A stretch of 36,337 nt of DNA from positions 1-36,337 of the forward strand of contig CAMVCZ010000033.1 in assembly GCA_947166105.1 (NCBI GenBank), in the 5' to 3' direction. How positions within the stretch are numbered: the stretch's first letter is position 1; each line of letters begins with the position of its first letter. The stretch is from an uncultured Bacteroidales bacterium (GTDB lineage: Bacteria > Bacteroidota > Bacteroidia > Bacteroidales > F082). Below the pieces are notes generated by a model. The model made no database searches and was not told where the DNA came from. It saw only the letters and a list, made by a program, of their open reading frames with translations. Positions 22,887 to 31,459 of the stretch are shown in pieces. A program made the position numbers and the translations under genes.

Positions 22887-23320
22887 TTATGTCCATAAAA
22901 TATCAGCGAATGATGCGTAATCTCAACGCCGAGTTGCTCCTCAATCGACCGCTGGATTTCCAGCAGGCGCGGGTCGCAGAATTCCATCACGCTTTCTGTC
23001 TCAATATCAATGAAATGGTCGTGTTGTCGGAACTTGTAGGAACGCTCGTATTGTGCGCAGTTGTGCCCAAACTGGTGCTTGATGACCAAGCCGCAGTCCA
23101 ACAGCAGGTCGATAGTATTATATAAGGTGGCCCGGCTGACGCGGTACTTGTTGTCCTTCATGCGGTTATACAGCGAGTCGATGTCGAAGTGGCCGTTGGT
23201 GGAGTAGATTTCCTTCAGAATGGCAAAGCGCTCCGGGGTCTTGCGCAACTTCCGCCGTTGCAGGTAGTCGATGAATATCTTCTTGACGGCCAAATAGGTA
23301 TTGTCAAATGAATCTTTCAT
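22877..23320 (-). CDS. Fur-family transcriptional regulator without CxxC zinc motifs
   Basis: A 147-residue protein with the Fur winged-helix domain (RKLRKTPERFAILKEIYSTNGHFDIDSLYNRMKDNKYRVSRATLYNTIDLLLDCGLV) and the short dimerisation domain. The regulatory metal site is partly kept (QHDHF, EFCDPRL, HHSLIFYGH). The two CxxC pairs that hold structural zinc in Fur, Zur and PerR are missing: DIETES stands where CxxCG is usual, and the tail ends GHKKS. It may sense iron, zinc or peroxide; the specificity cannot be read here. A -7 box lies 22 bases before the ATG. purA lies downstream on the same strand. Confidence 0.85.
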   Translation of the reverse strand: MKDSFDNTYLAVKKIFIDYLQRRKLRKTPERFAILKEIYSTNGHFDIDSLYNRMKDNKYRVSRATLYNTIDLLLDCGLVIKHQFGHNCAQYERSYKFRQHDHFIDIETESVMEFCDPRLLEIQRSIEEQLGVEITHHSLIFYGHKKS

Positions 23321-23341
23321 TTTTCAAGTCGTGATGTTGCC

Positions 23342-23350
23342 GCAAAAGTA
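23342..23350 (-). promoter_or_regulatory. -7 box for the Fur-family gene
   Basis: TACTTTTGC on the minus strand, 22 bases before ATG 23320. Confidence 0.7.
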
Positions 23351-23395
23351 GGAATATTTTTCAGACCAATTCTAAATAATCAGCATTATTTTGTC

Positions 23396-25591
23396 TCAAT
23401 TGCTGTTTTTCCTGACCACTTTTTGGATTTCCTTGAGGTGATTCAATTTGCTGATGAGGTCGTCAAGTTCGTTGGTGCTGTGGACGTAGATGGAAATGGT
23501 GGCCTCAACGAGGTCGTTCTTGGCCTCCATGTGGAGCATGTGCAGATTGAGTTTCATCTCGTTGGAGAGTAGGTTGGTCATGCGGTTGAGCAATCCGGCT
23601 GAGTCCAAAGCAGTGATTTTCAAGTCGGCAAGGAAGGCGATCTCGCTTTTGGGCTGCCATTTGGCCTTCACGATGTTGTTGCCGTAACGCGACGAGAGTA
23701 GGATGGCTTTCGGGCAGTTGCTGCGGTGGATTTGCAACGGCTCGCCAGGGAAACTGAAGGCGATGACATCGTCGCCCGGGATGGGGTTGCAGCAGGTGGA
23801 AACATTGAAGTCGAACTCGCCCGACGAGGTGATGGACGACGTTTCGTCTTTGTCGCGGCTGTTGTTGCCCAAAAGTCCAAAGGTGATGTAACGCACGAAA
23901 CTGCTGCTACCCGATTGTGGTTTCAGCACGGTTCGTATGGCACGCTCTTCGATTTTGCCAGTGGCCACCTGATAGTAAAAGTCGATGGAACTGGTGAGAT
24001 GTTCGGCGGCCATCACTGTGTTGCGGTTGGCTTTCGAAGGTTCCAAATCGAGTTTCTTCATGATTTCCTCGAACTTCGTTTCGCCCTCCTCGCGGAAGGT
24101 GCGGCGGTATTCCTTGATGCCGTTTTTGAGCCTCGATTTGGCTGTGGCCGTGGCCAAAAACTCAAACCATTTCTCTTGCGGATGCTGGGCCTCGGAGGTG
24201 ATGACCTCCACTTGGTCGCCGTTTTTGAGTTTGCAGTCGAGTTGGGTCAGATGGCTGTTCACGTTGGCCGCAATGCTGTGGTCGCCAATCTCTGAGTGGA
24301 TGTTGTAGGCGAAATCGAGCACTGTGGAGCCTTTGGGCAGCAATATCATCTTGCCCTGCGGGGTGAACACATGGATTTCGTCGGAGAAGAGGTCGAGCTT
24401 GAAGTTGTCGACGAACTCGATGGCGTTGTTCGACTCGGTGTTGATGAGGTCTTGTGCCTTCTTGAGCCAGATGTCGAAACCGCTTTCCGTCATGTTGTCG
24501 GCCTTGTATTTCCAATAGGCGGCAAAGCCTTTTTCGGCGATTTCCTCCATGCGCTGGCTGCGGATTTGCACCTCCATCCAATTGCCAGTCTGACCCATCA
24601 CCACGGCGTGAAGGCTTTCGTATCCGTTGGTTTTCGGGAACGAAATCCAGTCTTTCAGTTTGGCGGTGTTTGGGCGGTAGAAACCAGTCAGGATGGCATA
24701 GATTTTCCAACATTCGAGGCGTTCTTGGTCGACTGGGCAGTCGGTGATGAAACGCACCACGAAGGAGCCGTAGAGTTCCTCAAACGAGAGTTCCTTTTCC
24801 ATCATGCGCTTCCAAATCGAGTTGACCGAGCGTTCCTTGATTTCGGCACGCACCTTGATGCCCGATTTTTCGAGTTCGGCCATGACGGGGGCGATGAAGT
24901 CGCGCGTTTCGCCCATGCGACGCTCGCGCACATCATCCACACGCTTGCGGATGTTGTTGTAAATGGTTGGATTGGTGTATTTTAGAGATAAGTCCTCCAA
25001 CTCAATGCGGATGGCATGGAGGCCAAGTCGGTAGGCGAGAGGCGCATAAATATAGGAGGTTTCGGAGGCGATTTTCAGTTGCTTGTGCTTGGGCATCGAG
25101 TCCAAGGTGCGCATGTTGTGGAGCCTGTCGCTGAGTTTGATGAGCACCACGCGCACATCGTAGGTCAGCGAAGTGATGATTTTCTTGAAGTTTTCGGCCT
25201 GCATGCTCTCCGCGCCCTCCATTTTGTCGAACTTGGTGAGGCCGTCCACCACTCGCGACACCTTTTCGCCAAACATTTCCTTGATGTCGTCTAAAGTGTA
25301 AGGCGTGTCTTCCACCACATCATGCAGCAGGGCGCAGATGATGGAGGTGCGGCCCAATCCGATGTCGTGCGCGGCAATGGTGGCCACCTCGATGGGGTGG
25401 TAGATGTAAGGTTCGCCTGAGCGTCGACGCTGGTCTTTGTGCGCATTGACGGCAAAGTAGAAAGCCTTGTCAACGGCTTCAAGGTCTTGCGCTTCCTTGC
25501 GGGTTTGCCAAACATCGATAAGGTGCTGGTGCCGCCGTTCGATTTCTTCTTTTTCTTCCTTTGAATAGGTGTCGGGTAAAATAGGCTCCAT
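23396..25591 (-). CDS. RelA/SpoT homologue, probably hydrolase-only
   Basis: A 731-residue long RSH protein in the stringent response. Domains in order: HD hydrolase (about 40-200) with intact metal and catalytic residues (H65, HD at 90-91, D155 in SDRLHNMRT); synthetase domain (250-365); TGS (about 405-465, IHVFTPQGKMILLPKGS); a helical and zinc-finger-like part with CC; and a C-terminal ACT domain. In the synthetase domain the catalytic Asp of the usual DIYAFRVI-type motif is Gly (LYGSFVVRFI, G275), and the Tyr of the usual YSIYRKM is Asn (VNSIWKRM). The downstream GYESLH and MEVQIR are kept. So (p)ppGpp hydrolysis is likely while synthesis may be lost. Start ATG 25591 is preferred to TTG 25597. 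Confidence 0.9.
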   Translation of the reverse strand: MEPILPDTYSKEEKEEIERRHQHLIDVWQTRKEAQDLEAVDKAFYFAVNAHKDQRRRSGEPYIYHPIEVATIAAHDIGLGRTSIICALLHDVVEDTPYTLDDIKEMFGEKVSRVVDGLTKFDKMEGAESMQAENFKKIITSLTYDVRVVLIKLSDRLHNMRTLDSMPKHKQLKIASETSYIYAPLAYRLGLHAIRIELEDLSLKYTNPTIYNNIRKRVDDVRERRMGETRDFIAPVMAELEKSGIKVRAEIKERSVNSIWKRMMEKELSFEELYGSFVVRFITDCPVDQERLECWKIYAILTGFYRPNTAKLKDWISFPKTNGYESLHAVVMGQTGNWMEVQIRSQRMEEIAEKGFAAYWKYKADNMTESGFDIWLKKAQDLINTESNNAIEFVDNFKLDLFSDEIHVFTPQGKMILLPKGSTVLDFAYNIHSEIGDHSIAANVNSHLTQLDCKLKNGDQVEVITSEAQHPQEKWFEFLATATAKSRLKNGIKEYRRTFREEGETKFEEIMKKLDLEPSKANRNTVMAAEHLTSSIDFYYQVATGKIEERAIRTVLKPQSGSSSFVRYITFGLLGNNSRDKDETSSITSSGEFDFNVSTCCNPIPGDDVIAFSFPGEPLQIHRSNCPKAILLSSRYGNNIVKAKWQPKSEIAFLADLKITALDSAGLLNRMTNLLSNEMKLNLHMLHMEAKNDLVEATISIYVHSTNELDDLISKLNHLKEIQKVVRKNSN

Positions 25592-25613
25592 AGGCAATCG
25601 TCTTTTTCAGTCT

Positions 25614-25622
25614 GCAAAATTA
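25614..25622 (-). promoter_or_regulatory. -7 box for the RSH gene
   Basis: TAATTTTGC on the minus strand, 23 bases before ATG 25591; divergent from the lepA box 45 bases away. Confidence 0.7.
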
Positions 25623-25667
25623 GCGATAATCCTTGACTGATTCCGCTTTTGCAAGCAATTTTTTTCC

Positions 25668-25676
25668 TATTTTTGC
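25668..25676 (+). promoter_or_regulatory. -7 box for lepA
   Basis: TATTTTTGC, eight bases before ATG 25684, leaving a very short or absent leader. A TTTG at 25648-25651 lies upstream but nearer than the usual -33 spacing. The box rules out the TTG start at 25633. Confidence 0.7.
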
Positions 25677-25683
25677 GCCCATA

Positions 25684-27471
25684 ATGAAAAACATCAGAAA
25701 TTTTTGCATCATAGCCCACATCGACCACGGCAAATCGACCCTGGCCGACAGGCTTTTGGAATTGACACACACCCTGAACGACAAGGAATTGGTCGATCAG
25801 GTTTTGGACGACATGGACCTTGAGCGCGAGCGCGGTATCACCATCAAGAGCCACGCCATCCAAATGAAGTATAATTATAAAGGTGAGGAGTTTACGCTGA
25901 ATCTTATTGACACTCCCGGTCACGTCGACTTTTCCTACGAGGTGTCGCGAAGCATTGCGGCTTGCGAGGGTGCCTTGCTCGTGGTGGATGCTACGCAAGG
26001 TATTCAGGCCCAGACGATTGCTAACCTTTATTCGGCATTGGAACATGACCTCGAAATCATCCCCGTGATGAACAAAATCGACATGGATAGTGCTATGGTT
26101 GACATTGTGGAAGACCAGATGGTTGACCTTTTGGGCTGCGACCCGAGCGAGATTTTGAAGGTGAGTGCAAGGACGGGCGAAGGCGTTCCCGCCGTTTTGG
26201 ATGCCATCGTTGAGCGCATCCCTTGCCCGAAAGGTGACCCTGAAGCCCCGCTCCAAGCCCTGATTTTCGACTCGGTCTTCAACTCTTTCCGTGGCATTAT
26301 CGCCTATTTCCGTGTGATGAACGGAACGATGCACACCAATGACTTGGTGAAATTCTTCGCCACAGGCAAGGAATACCACGCTGACGAAATCGGGGTGCTG
26401 CAACTGAAGCAAGTGCCTAAGAATGAACTCTCTGCGGGCGATGTAGGATACATCATCTCCGGCATCAAGACCTCAAAGGAGGTCAAGGTGGGCGACACCA
26501 TCACGCATGTTGAAAGGCCTTGCGCTGAGCCGGTTTCGGGTTTTGAGAACGTGAAACCCATGCTGTTTGCGGGTATCTATCCCGTGGATGCGGATGATTA
26601 TGAGGAACTTAGGGCTTCGTTGGAGAAACTGCAACTCAACGATGCCAGCTTGGTTTGGGAACCTGAGTCGTCGGCAGCTTTGGGCTTCGGCTTCCGATGT
26701 GGCTTTTTGGGCTTGTTGCACATGGAAATCGTGCAGGAGCGTCTCGACCGAGAGTTTGACATGGATGTTATCACTACGGTGCCAAATGTGTCGTTCAAGT
26801 GTTATAAAACTGATGGCGAGATGATAGAGGTACACAATCCCAGCGGTCTGCCCGAGGTGACGAAGATTGACCACATTGAGGAGCCATACATCATCGCGCA
26901 AATCATCTCGAAAAACGACTTCACCGGCCCGATTATGACGCTCTGTATCGATAGGCGAGGCACTTTGAAAAACCAAGTCTACCTTTCCACCGACCGCGTG
27001 GAACTCACCTTCCAAATGCCGCTCTCGGAAATCGTTTTCGACTTCTACGACAAACTGAAATCCATCTCGAAGGGCTATGCCTCTTTCGACTATCATATCG
27101 CTGGTTATCAAGATGCTGACTTGGTGAAATTGGACATTATGCTCAATGGCGAGTCGGTGGATGCCCTCTCGACTTTGATACACCGTGCCCATGCTTACGA
27201 CTTCGGTCGGCGCATGTGCGAGAAACTGAAGGAACTGATACCTCGTCACCAGTTCGACATCGCCATCCAAGCGGCCATCGGAGCGAAGATTATCGCCCGC
27301 GAAACGGTGCGCCAAGTGCGCAAGGATGTGACGGCGAAGTGCTACGGCGGCGACGTGTCGCGTAAACGCAAACTGCTTGAAAAACAGAAGGCTGGAAAGA
27401 AACGTATGCGTCAGGTCGGCAATGTCGAAGTGCCGCAGTCGGCGTTCTTGGCCGTGCTGAAACTTGACTAA
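25684..27471 (+). CDS. lepA: Elongation factor 4 (LepA), ribosomal back-translocase
   Basis: A 595-residue translational GTPase, close to E. coli LepA in length. G motifs: AHIDHGKST (11-19), [10 protein letters not shown] in switch I, DTPGH (76-80), NKID (130-133). Domains II and III follow, and the family-specific C-terminal domain ends in [29 protein letters not shown]. LepA remodels stalled or back-translocated ribosomes. Transcription starts only a few bases before the ATG, so the mRNA may be almost leaderless. It is followed by a composite repeat, then dprA. Confidence 0.95.
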   Translation: MKNIRNFCIIAHIDHGKSTLADRLLELTHTLNDKELVDQVLDDMDLERERGITIKSHAIQMKYNYKGEEFTLNLIDTPGHVDFSYEVSRSIAACEGALLVVDATQGIQAQTIANLYSALEHDLEIIPVMNKIDMDSAMVDIVEDQMVDLLGCDPSEILKVSARTGEGVPAVLDAIVERIPCPKGDPEAPLQALIFDSVFNSFRGIIAYFRVMNGTMHTNDLVKFFATGKEYHADEIGVLQLKQVPKNELSAGDVGYIISGIKTSKEVKVGDTITHVERPCAEPVSGFENVKPMLFAGIYPVDADDYEELRASLEKLQLNDASLVWEPESSAALGFGFRCGFLGLLHMEIVQERLDREFDMDVITTVPNVSFKCYKTDGEMIEVHNPSGLPEVTKIDHIEEPYIIAQIISKNDFTGPIMTLCIDRRGTLKNQVYLSTDRVELTFQMPLSEIVFDFYDKLKSISKGYASFDYHIAGYQDADLVKLDIMLNGESVDALSTLIHRAHAYDFGRRMCEKLKELIPRHQFDIAIQAAIGAKIIARETVRQVRKDVTAKCYGGDVSRKRKLLEKQKAGKKRMRQVGNVEVPQSAFLAVLKLD

Positions 27472-27480
27472 AGGTTCGAG

Positions 27481-27553
27481 CGGATTTCAAATCCGGCGGA
27501 ACTAAAGCCCTGAAGGGGCGAACAGAAATCAAGCAGGCGATTTTAATCCCTGC
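27481..27553. repeat. Composite hairpin repeat, copy D
   Basis: CGGATT-TCA-AATCCG (27481-27495), GCCC-TGAAG-GGGC (27507-27519) and GCAGG (27533-27537) with CCTGC (27549-27553). It occupies almost all of the lepA-dprA gap. Confidence 0.65.
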
Positions 27554-27568
27554 AAAACAAACAAAAGA

Positions 27569-28666
27569 ATGACCGACCTCCAATATCAAATAGCATTGAC
27601 CCTGTTGCCCGGCATCGGCGACATCAGCGGGAAGAAATTCGTGCACTATTGCGGCAGCGCGGAGGCCATTTTCAAGGAAACGCGAAAGTCGTTGGAGAAG
27701 ATTTCGGGGATGCGCGAGGCTTCCATTGAGGCCATCTGCAACCCAAAACCTTACCTGAAACGCGCCGAGGAGGAGATTGCTTTCATAGAGAAAAACGACA
27801 TTCGACCTTTGTTTTTCCTCGATTCCGACTATCCGCGCCGACTTTTGCAATGTGACGACGGCCCGATGATGCTATATTATAAAGGTGCGGCCAATTTGAA
27901 CGCCAACCGTGTTGTGGCCATCGTCGGGACGCGCAACATAACCGATTATGGCAAGGAAAACTGCAATCAGTTGGTGGAGGATTTGAAAGATGATAATGTT
28001 ATGATTGTAAGCGGATTGGCCTACGGTGTGGATACTTGCGCCCACAAAGCCTCCGTGAAAAACAACATCCCGACAGTCGGAGTGATGGGCTGTGGAATGC
28101 AGCAAGTCTATCCTTCGCCGAACAAAAAATTAGCCAATGATATGATTGAGCAAGGCGGCGGTGTCCTTACCGAGTGTCTGAGTGGTACCCAGCCCGACCG
28201 CGAGAATTTCCCGCGCCGCAACCGCATCATTGCTGGCATGGCGGATGCCGTAATTGTCATTGAATCAGCGTTGAAAGGCGGCTCACTGATTACCGCCGAT
28301 ATTGCCAATTCCTACAACCGCGACGTGTTTGCCTATCCAGGTCGCGTTCTCGACATCTATAGTCAAGGTTGCAATTATCTTATCCGCACCAACCGCGCCC
28401 ATTTGATGGAGAGTGTTTTGAATTTGCGCTATGCAATGCGTTGGGATTCAGAGCAAAAGGTTGAGAAACAAACGGCTTTGTTCCGTGAGTTCACCGACGA
28501 GGAAAAACTGATTATGGATTGTTTTGGCACGAGCGCGGTGGTCAATTTGGACGACATCATCGTGAAAACCGAGTTGCCGACCACGAAAATTGCAGCTATA
28601 CTTTTGAATTTGGAATTCGACGGCGTGCTGATGGCATTGCCTGGAAAACGTTACCAGAAATGTTAG
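27569..28666 (+). CDS. dprA: DNA-processing protein DprA
   Basis: A 365-residue DprA, which binds incoming single-stranded DNA and loads RecA during natural transformation. The N-terminal helix-hairpin-helix part (ALTLLPGIGDISGKKFVHYCG) is followed by the Rossmann-like DprA core (about 105-300): VVAIVGTRNITDYG, MIVSGLAYGVDTCAHKAS, VGVMGCGMQQVYPSPNKKL, FPRRNRIIAGMADAVIVIESALKGGSLITA. The C-terminal winged-helix part (FTDEEKLIMDCFGTSAVVNLDDII) is typical. The last seven bases overlap the rsgA start, so the two genes are co-translated. Length is normal. Confidence 0.95.
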   Translation: MTDLQYQIALTLLPGIGDISGKKFVHYCGSAEAIFKETRKSLEKISGMREASIEAICNPKPYLKRAEEEIAFIEKNDIRPLFFLDSDYPRRLLQCDDGPMMLYYKGAANLNANRVVAIVGTRNITDYGKENCNQLVEDLKDDNVMIVSGLAYGVDTCAHKASVKNNIPTVGVMGCGMQQVYPSPNKKLANDMIEQGGGVLTECLSGTQPDRENFPRRNRIIAGMADAVIVIESALKGGSLITADIANSYNRDVFAYPGRVLDIYSQGCNYLIRTNRAHLMESVLNLRYAMRWDSEQKVEKQTALFREFTDEEKLIMDCFGTSAVVNLDDIIVKTELPTTKIAAILLNLEFDGVLMALPGKRYQKC

Positions 28667-29595
28667 GAAAAGTCATTAAATCGACGGGCAGTTGGTACAT
28701 CGTCTTGGACGGTGAAGGTCGGCAGTGGGAGTGCCGCCTGCGCGGGAAAATCCGCTTGGATGGCTTGCGTTCTACCAATCCCGTGGCCGTGGGTGACAAC
28801 GTTGAGTTTGAGCAGGAACCTGGCAAAGATACGGGAGTTATCAAGAAAATTGAACCGCGAGAGAATGTAATCGTCAGGCAATCAGTGAATTTGAGCAAAG
28901 CTTCTCACATCATCGCCGCCAATGTCGATTTGGCCATTGTGGTGGCGACCATTGCCCATCCACGCACCTCGACGGGTTTCATCGACCGCTTTTTGGTGAC
29001 CGCCGAGGCTTACCACATTCCTGCCGCCGTCATCTTCAACAAATGCGACTTATACACTGACGAGCAGATAGGGGAGATGTGCGTCTTGATGGAATATTAC
29101 CAAAGTTTGGGTTACACTTCGTTTGGCGTTTCGGCCAAGACGGGTTTCCAAATTGATGAACTTAAAACCTTGATGCAAGACAAGATATGCCTGTTTTCGG
29201 GACATTCAGGCGTGGGAAAGTCGGCTCTCGTAAACGCCTTAGACCCGTCTTTGAATGTCCGCATCGGTGCAATTTCCGACTACCACGAAAAAGGCAAGCA
29301 CACCACAACTTTCGCCGAGATGCACCATTTGGATTTTGGCGCGTGGATTGTTGATACGCCCGGCATCAAGGAGTTTGTGCTGTACGACCTTGAAAAAGAG
29401 ACCCTTGCGCAGCGTTTCCCCGAGATGCGCGACCTGATGAGTGAGTGCCGTTTTGCCAACTGTACCCACACCCATGAACCCGGTTGCGCGGTGAAAGCAG
29501 CGGTCGAGAACGGCGACATTGCCGACTGGCGCTATGTGAATTACCTTCGCATGATGACTGACGAAAGCCATGAATCTGTGAAGGAAGAAGGATAG
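28660..29595 (+). CDS. rsgA: Small ribosomal subunit maturation GTPase RsgA
   Basis: A 311-residue circularly permuted GTPase that checks 30S subunit maturation. OB fold at residues 1-80, then G4 NKCD (127-130) ahead of G1 GHSGVGKS (181-188) and G3 DTPG (232-235). The zinc motif is C263-X4-C268-X-H270-X5-C276 in CRFANCTHTHEPGC. ATG 28660 is the start: it lies inside the end of dprA, and the preceding residues of the longer frame are an out-of-frame reading of dprA. Followed by a palindrome-bearing gap and nadK. Confidence 0.95.
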   Translation: MLGKVIKSTGSWYIVLDGEGRQWECRLRGKIRLDGLRSTNPVAVGDNVEFEQEPGKDTGVIKKIEPRENVIVRQSVNLSKASHIIAANVDLAIVVATIAHPRTSTGFIDRFLVTAEAYHIPAAVIFNKCDLYTDEQIGEMCVLMEYYQSLGYTSFGVSAKTGFQIDELKTLMQDKICLFSGHSGVGKSALVNALDPSLNVRIGAISDYHEKGKHTTTFAEMHHLDFGAWIVDTPGIKEFVLYDLEKETLAQRFPEMRDLMSECRFANCTHTHEPGCAVKAAVENGDIADWRYVNYLRMMTDESHESVKEEG

Positions 29596-29596
29596 A

Positions 29597-29618
29597 ACAG
29601 CGGGTCATGACCCGCTGT
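29597..29618. repeat. 22-bp perfect palindrome after rsgA
   Basis: Each arm is ACAGCGGGTCA. A degraded copy (ACAACGAGTCATGCCTCATT) lies at 29643-29664. There is no T tract, so terminator function is uncertain; the pair looks like a small repeat family. Confidence 0.7.
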
Positions 29619-29690
29619 CATTAGAGGATAGAAAGAAAAAGAACAACGAGTCATGCCTCATTGTCCCTAACAGACGAAAATATAAAAACT

Positions 29691-30563
29691 ATGACCATCG
29701 CCCTATTTGGAAAAACCATCGCCCCAGAAAACGGGGAATATATGCGGCAATTGTTTGCGGAATTGGCCAAGAACCAAGTTGAAATCGTTGTTTACCAGCC
29801 TTTTGCTGAATTGGTTAAGACTTTTGTTCCCTCATGCGTGAACTACAGCGTATTCACTTCCAATGCCGACCTGAACGCCGACCTGCTCTTTTCCATCGGG
29901 GGCGACGGCACCATTTTGGACACCGTTCCCTTCGTCCTCGATTCGGGCATTCCTGTGGCGGGCATCAACATGGGGCGTTTGGGTTTCCTTTCGAGCATTT
30001 CGAAAAACGAGATTGCCAATGCGGTAAACAGCGTCCTTACAGGCGATTACACCGTTGAGCAGCGCAGCCTTTTGGAGCTTGTTTCGCCCGAAAAGGTCTT
30101 TGACGATGTAAAATACGCTTTAAACGAGTTGAACGTTATCCGCAATCCAGAACATAGTCTGTTGGCTATCAAGGTGTTTGTCGATGATGTTTACCTCAAC
30201 ACCTATTGGGGCGACGGCATCCTTTTGGCCACTCCGACGGGTTCCACAGCCTACTCATTGAGTGCGGGAGGTCCCATCATCGCGCCTAATGCGAAAAACT
30301 TCGTCATCACGCCCATCGCCACGCACAATTTGACAGTGCGCCCTGTGGTCATCCCTGACGACAGCACCATCCGTATTCAGGTGGAAGGAAGGGAGAAAAG
30401 TTTTGTGTTCAGCATGGACTCAAGGAATTGTACTTTAGACACTTCCGTGCAGTTGGAGGTGCGCAAGGCTGGCTTCTGCCTCAACCTTGTCAGGATGCGT
30501 GGCGAGGACTTTTTTGGCACCATCCGCAACAAATTGATGTGGGGCAAAGACAATAGAAATTGA
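29691..30563 (+). CDS. nadK: NAD kinase
   Basis: A 290-residue NAD kinase that makes NADP from NAD and ATP. The catalytic motif GGDGT (70-74) is followed by NMGRLGFL, LNELNVIRN and the second signature TPTGSTAYSLSAGGPIIAP, with the C-terminal beta-sandwich TVRPVVIPDDSTI. ATG 29691 is the start, because conserved sequence begins at MTIALFGK; the TTG at 29661 lies in the palindrome region. No -7 box is seen directly upstream, so it may be read through from rsgA. Confidence 0.95.
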   Translation: MTIALFGKTIAPENGEYMRQLFAELAKNQVEIVVYQPFAELVKTFVPSCVNYSVFTSNADLNADLLFSIGGDGTILDTVPFVLDSGIPVAGINMGRLGFLSSISKNEIANAVNSVLTGDYTVEQRSLLELVSPEKVFDDVKYALNELNVIRNPEHSLLAIKVFVDDVYLNTYWGDGILLATPTGSTAYSLSAGGPIIAPNAKNFVITPIATHNLTVRPVVIPDDSTIRIQVEGREKSFVFSMDSRNCTLDTSVQLEVRKAGFCLNLVRMRGEDFFGTIRNKLMWGKDNRN

Positions 30564-30591
30564 TTTCTGTCGTTTTCATTGGAAAATTTCC

Positions 30592-30600
30592 TAATTTTGC
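30592..30600 (+). promoter_or_regulatory. -7 box for the DUF6089-uppS-bamA operon
   Basis: TAATTTTGC, 11 bases before ATG 30612. The leader would be only a few bases long. Confidence 0.7.
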
Positions 30601-30611
30601 AGTCTTGAATT

Positions 30612-31454
30612 ATGTATAGAAAGATTCGTATTTTATTGGTTTTGAGTTGCTTGGCCGTTTTTGTCCAAGCCAATGCCCAATTTGACGACCCAAAAACACT
30701 CGAAGTGGGGCCTCATGTCGGGGTGAGTTACTATATGGGCGACCTCAATCCTATGCTGCCTTTCGCGCAGGCGCAGTTGCAATACGGCGGCATCGTCCGC
30801 TTCAATTACAACAACCGTTGGACATTCCGCTTCGACTATAGCCGCGCCACGGTGACGGCTTCCGACGAAGTCATCAAATGGCGACCCGAGCGCGGACTGA
30901 ATTTCACCTCAATCATCAACGACTTCAGCCTCATGGCCGAGTTCAACTTCCTCGAATACTACACTGGCAACCCGAAAAAGAATGTGTCGCCATACATTTT
31001 CGGCGGCATTTCGGTGTTCCAATACACGGCCTTCGCCGATGTGAACGGCACAATGGTTGACTTGAGCGACCAAAAGACGGAATATTATGACCCCAACGAG
31101 AAATGGTATAAAAGGATGTTTGGCAAGACCAGTCCTATCGGCGTTTCCATTCCTTTCGGCATGGGCGTGAAGTTCTCGATTTCGCGCCACATGGCGGGCA
31201 CGGTGGAGTGGAGGATGCAGAAGACTTTCACCGATTATTTGGATGATGTTGCGACGGTTTATCCCGAGGAACACGCCTTCTATACCGACGAAAACGGTAC
31301 GAATTACGATTTGTCTGACCCCACGGGCAACTATATTCCAGGCCAACAGCGAGGCAATTCCTCCTTCAACGATTGGTTTGGCATGGCGCGTGTGTCACTA
31401 ACTTGGAAGTTTAACCTGCCCGATGGAAGGGGCTGTAACCTAAGCAAATTCTGA
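30612..31454 (+). CDS. DUF6089 outer-membrane beta-barrel-like protein
   Basis: A 280-residue exported protein of the DUF6089 type, regularly found before uppS and bamA in Bacteroidetes. A signal peptide is clear (KIRILLVLSCLAVFVQANAQ, cut near 23). The rest alternates hydrophobic and polar residues as in an eight-strand barrel: LEVGPHVGVSYYMGDLNP, GGIVRFNYNNRWTFRFDYSRA, SPYIFGGISVFQY, PFGMGVKFSISRHMAGTVEWRMQK, and the terminal MARVSLTWKF. Residues DDVATVYPEEHAFYTD form a loop. The role is unknown; the neighbours suggest a link to envelope assembly. uppS starts five bases after the stop. Confidence 0.85.
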   Translation: MYRKIRILLVLSCLAVFVQANAQFDDPKTLEVGPHVGVSYYMGDLNPMLPFAQAQLQYGGIVRFNYNNRWTFRFDYSRATVTASDEVIKWRPERGLNFTSIINDFSLMAEFNFLEYYTGNPKKNVSPYIFGGISVFQYTAFADVNGTMVDLSDQKTEYYDPNEKWYKRMFGKTSPIGVSIPFGMGVKFSISRHMAGTVEWRMQKTFTDYLDDVATVYPEEHAFYTDENGTNYDLSDPTGNYIPGQQRGNSSFNDWFGMARVSLTWKFNLPDGRGCNLSKF

Positions 31455-31459
31455 CGACT

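Noticed and set aside
28519..28659. N-terminal extension of rsgA
   Set aside because: These codons are an out-of-frame reading of dprA; the OB fold starts at ATG 28660.
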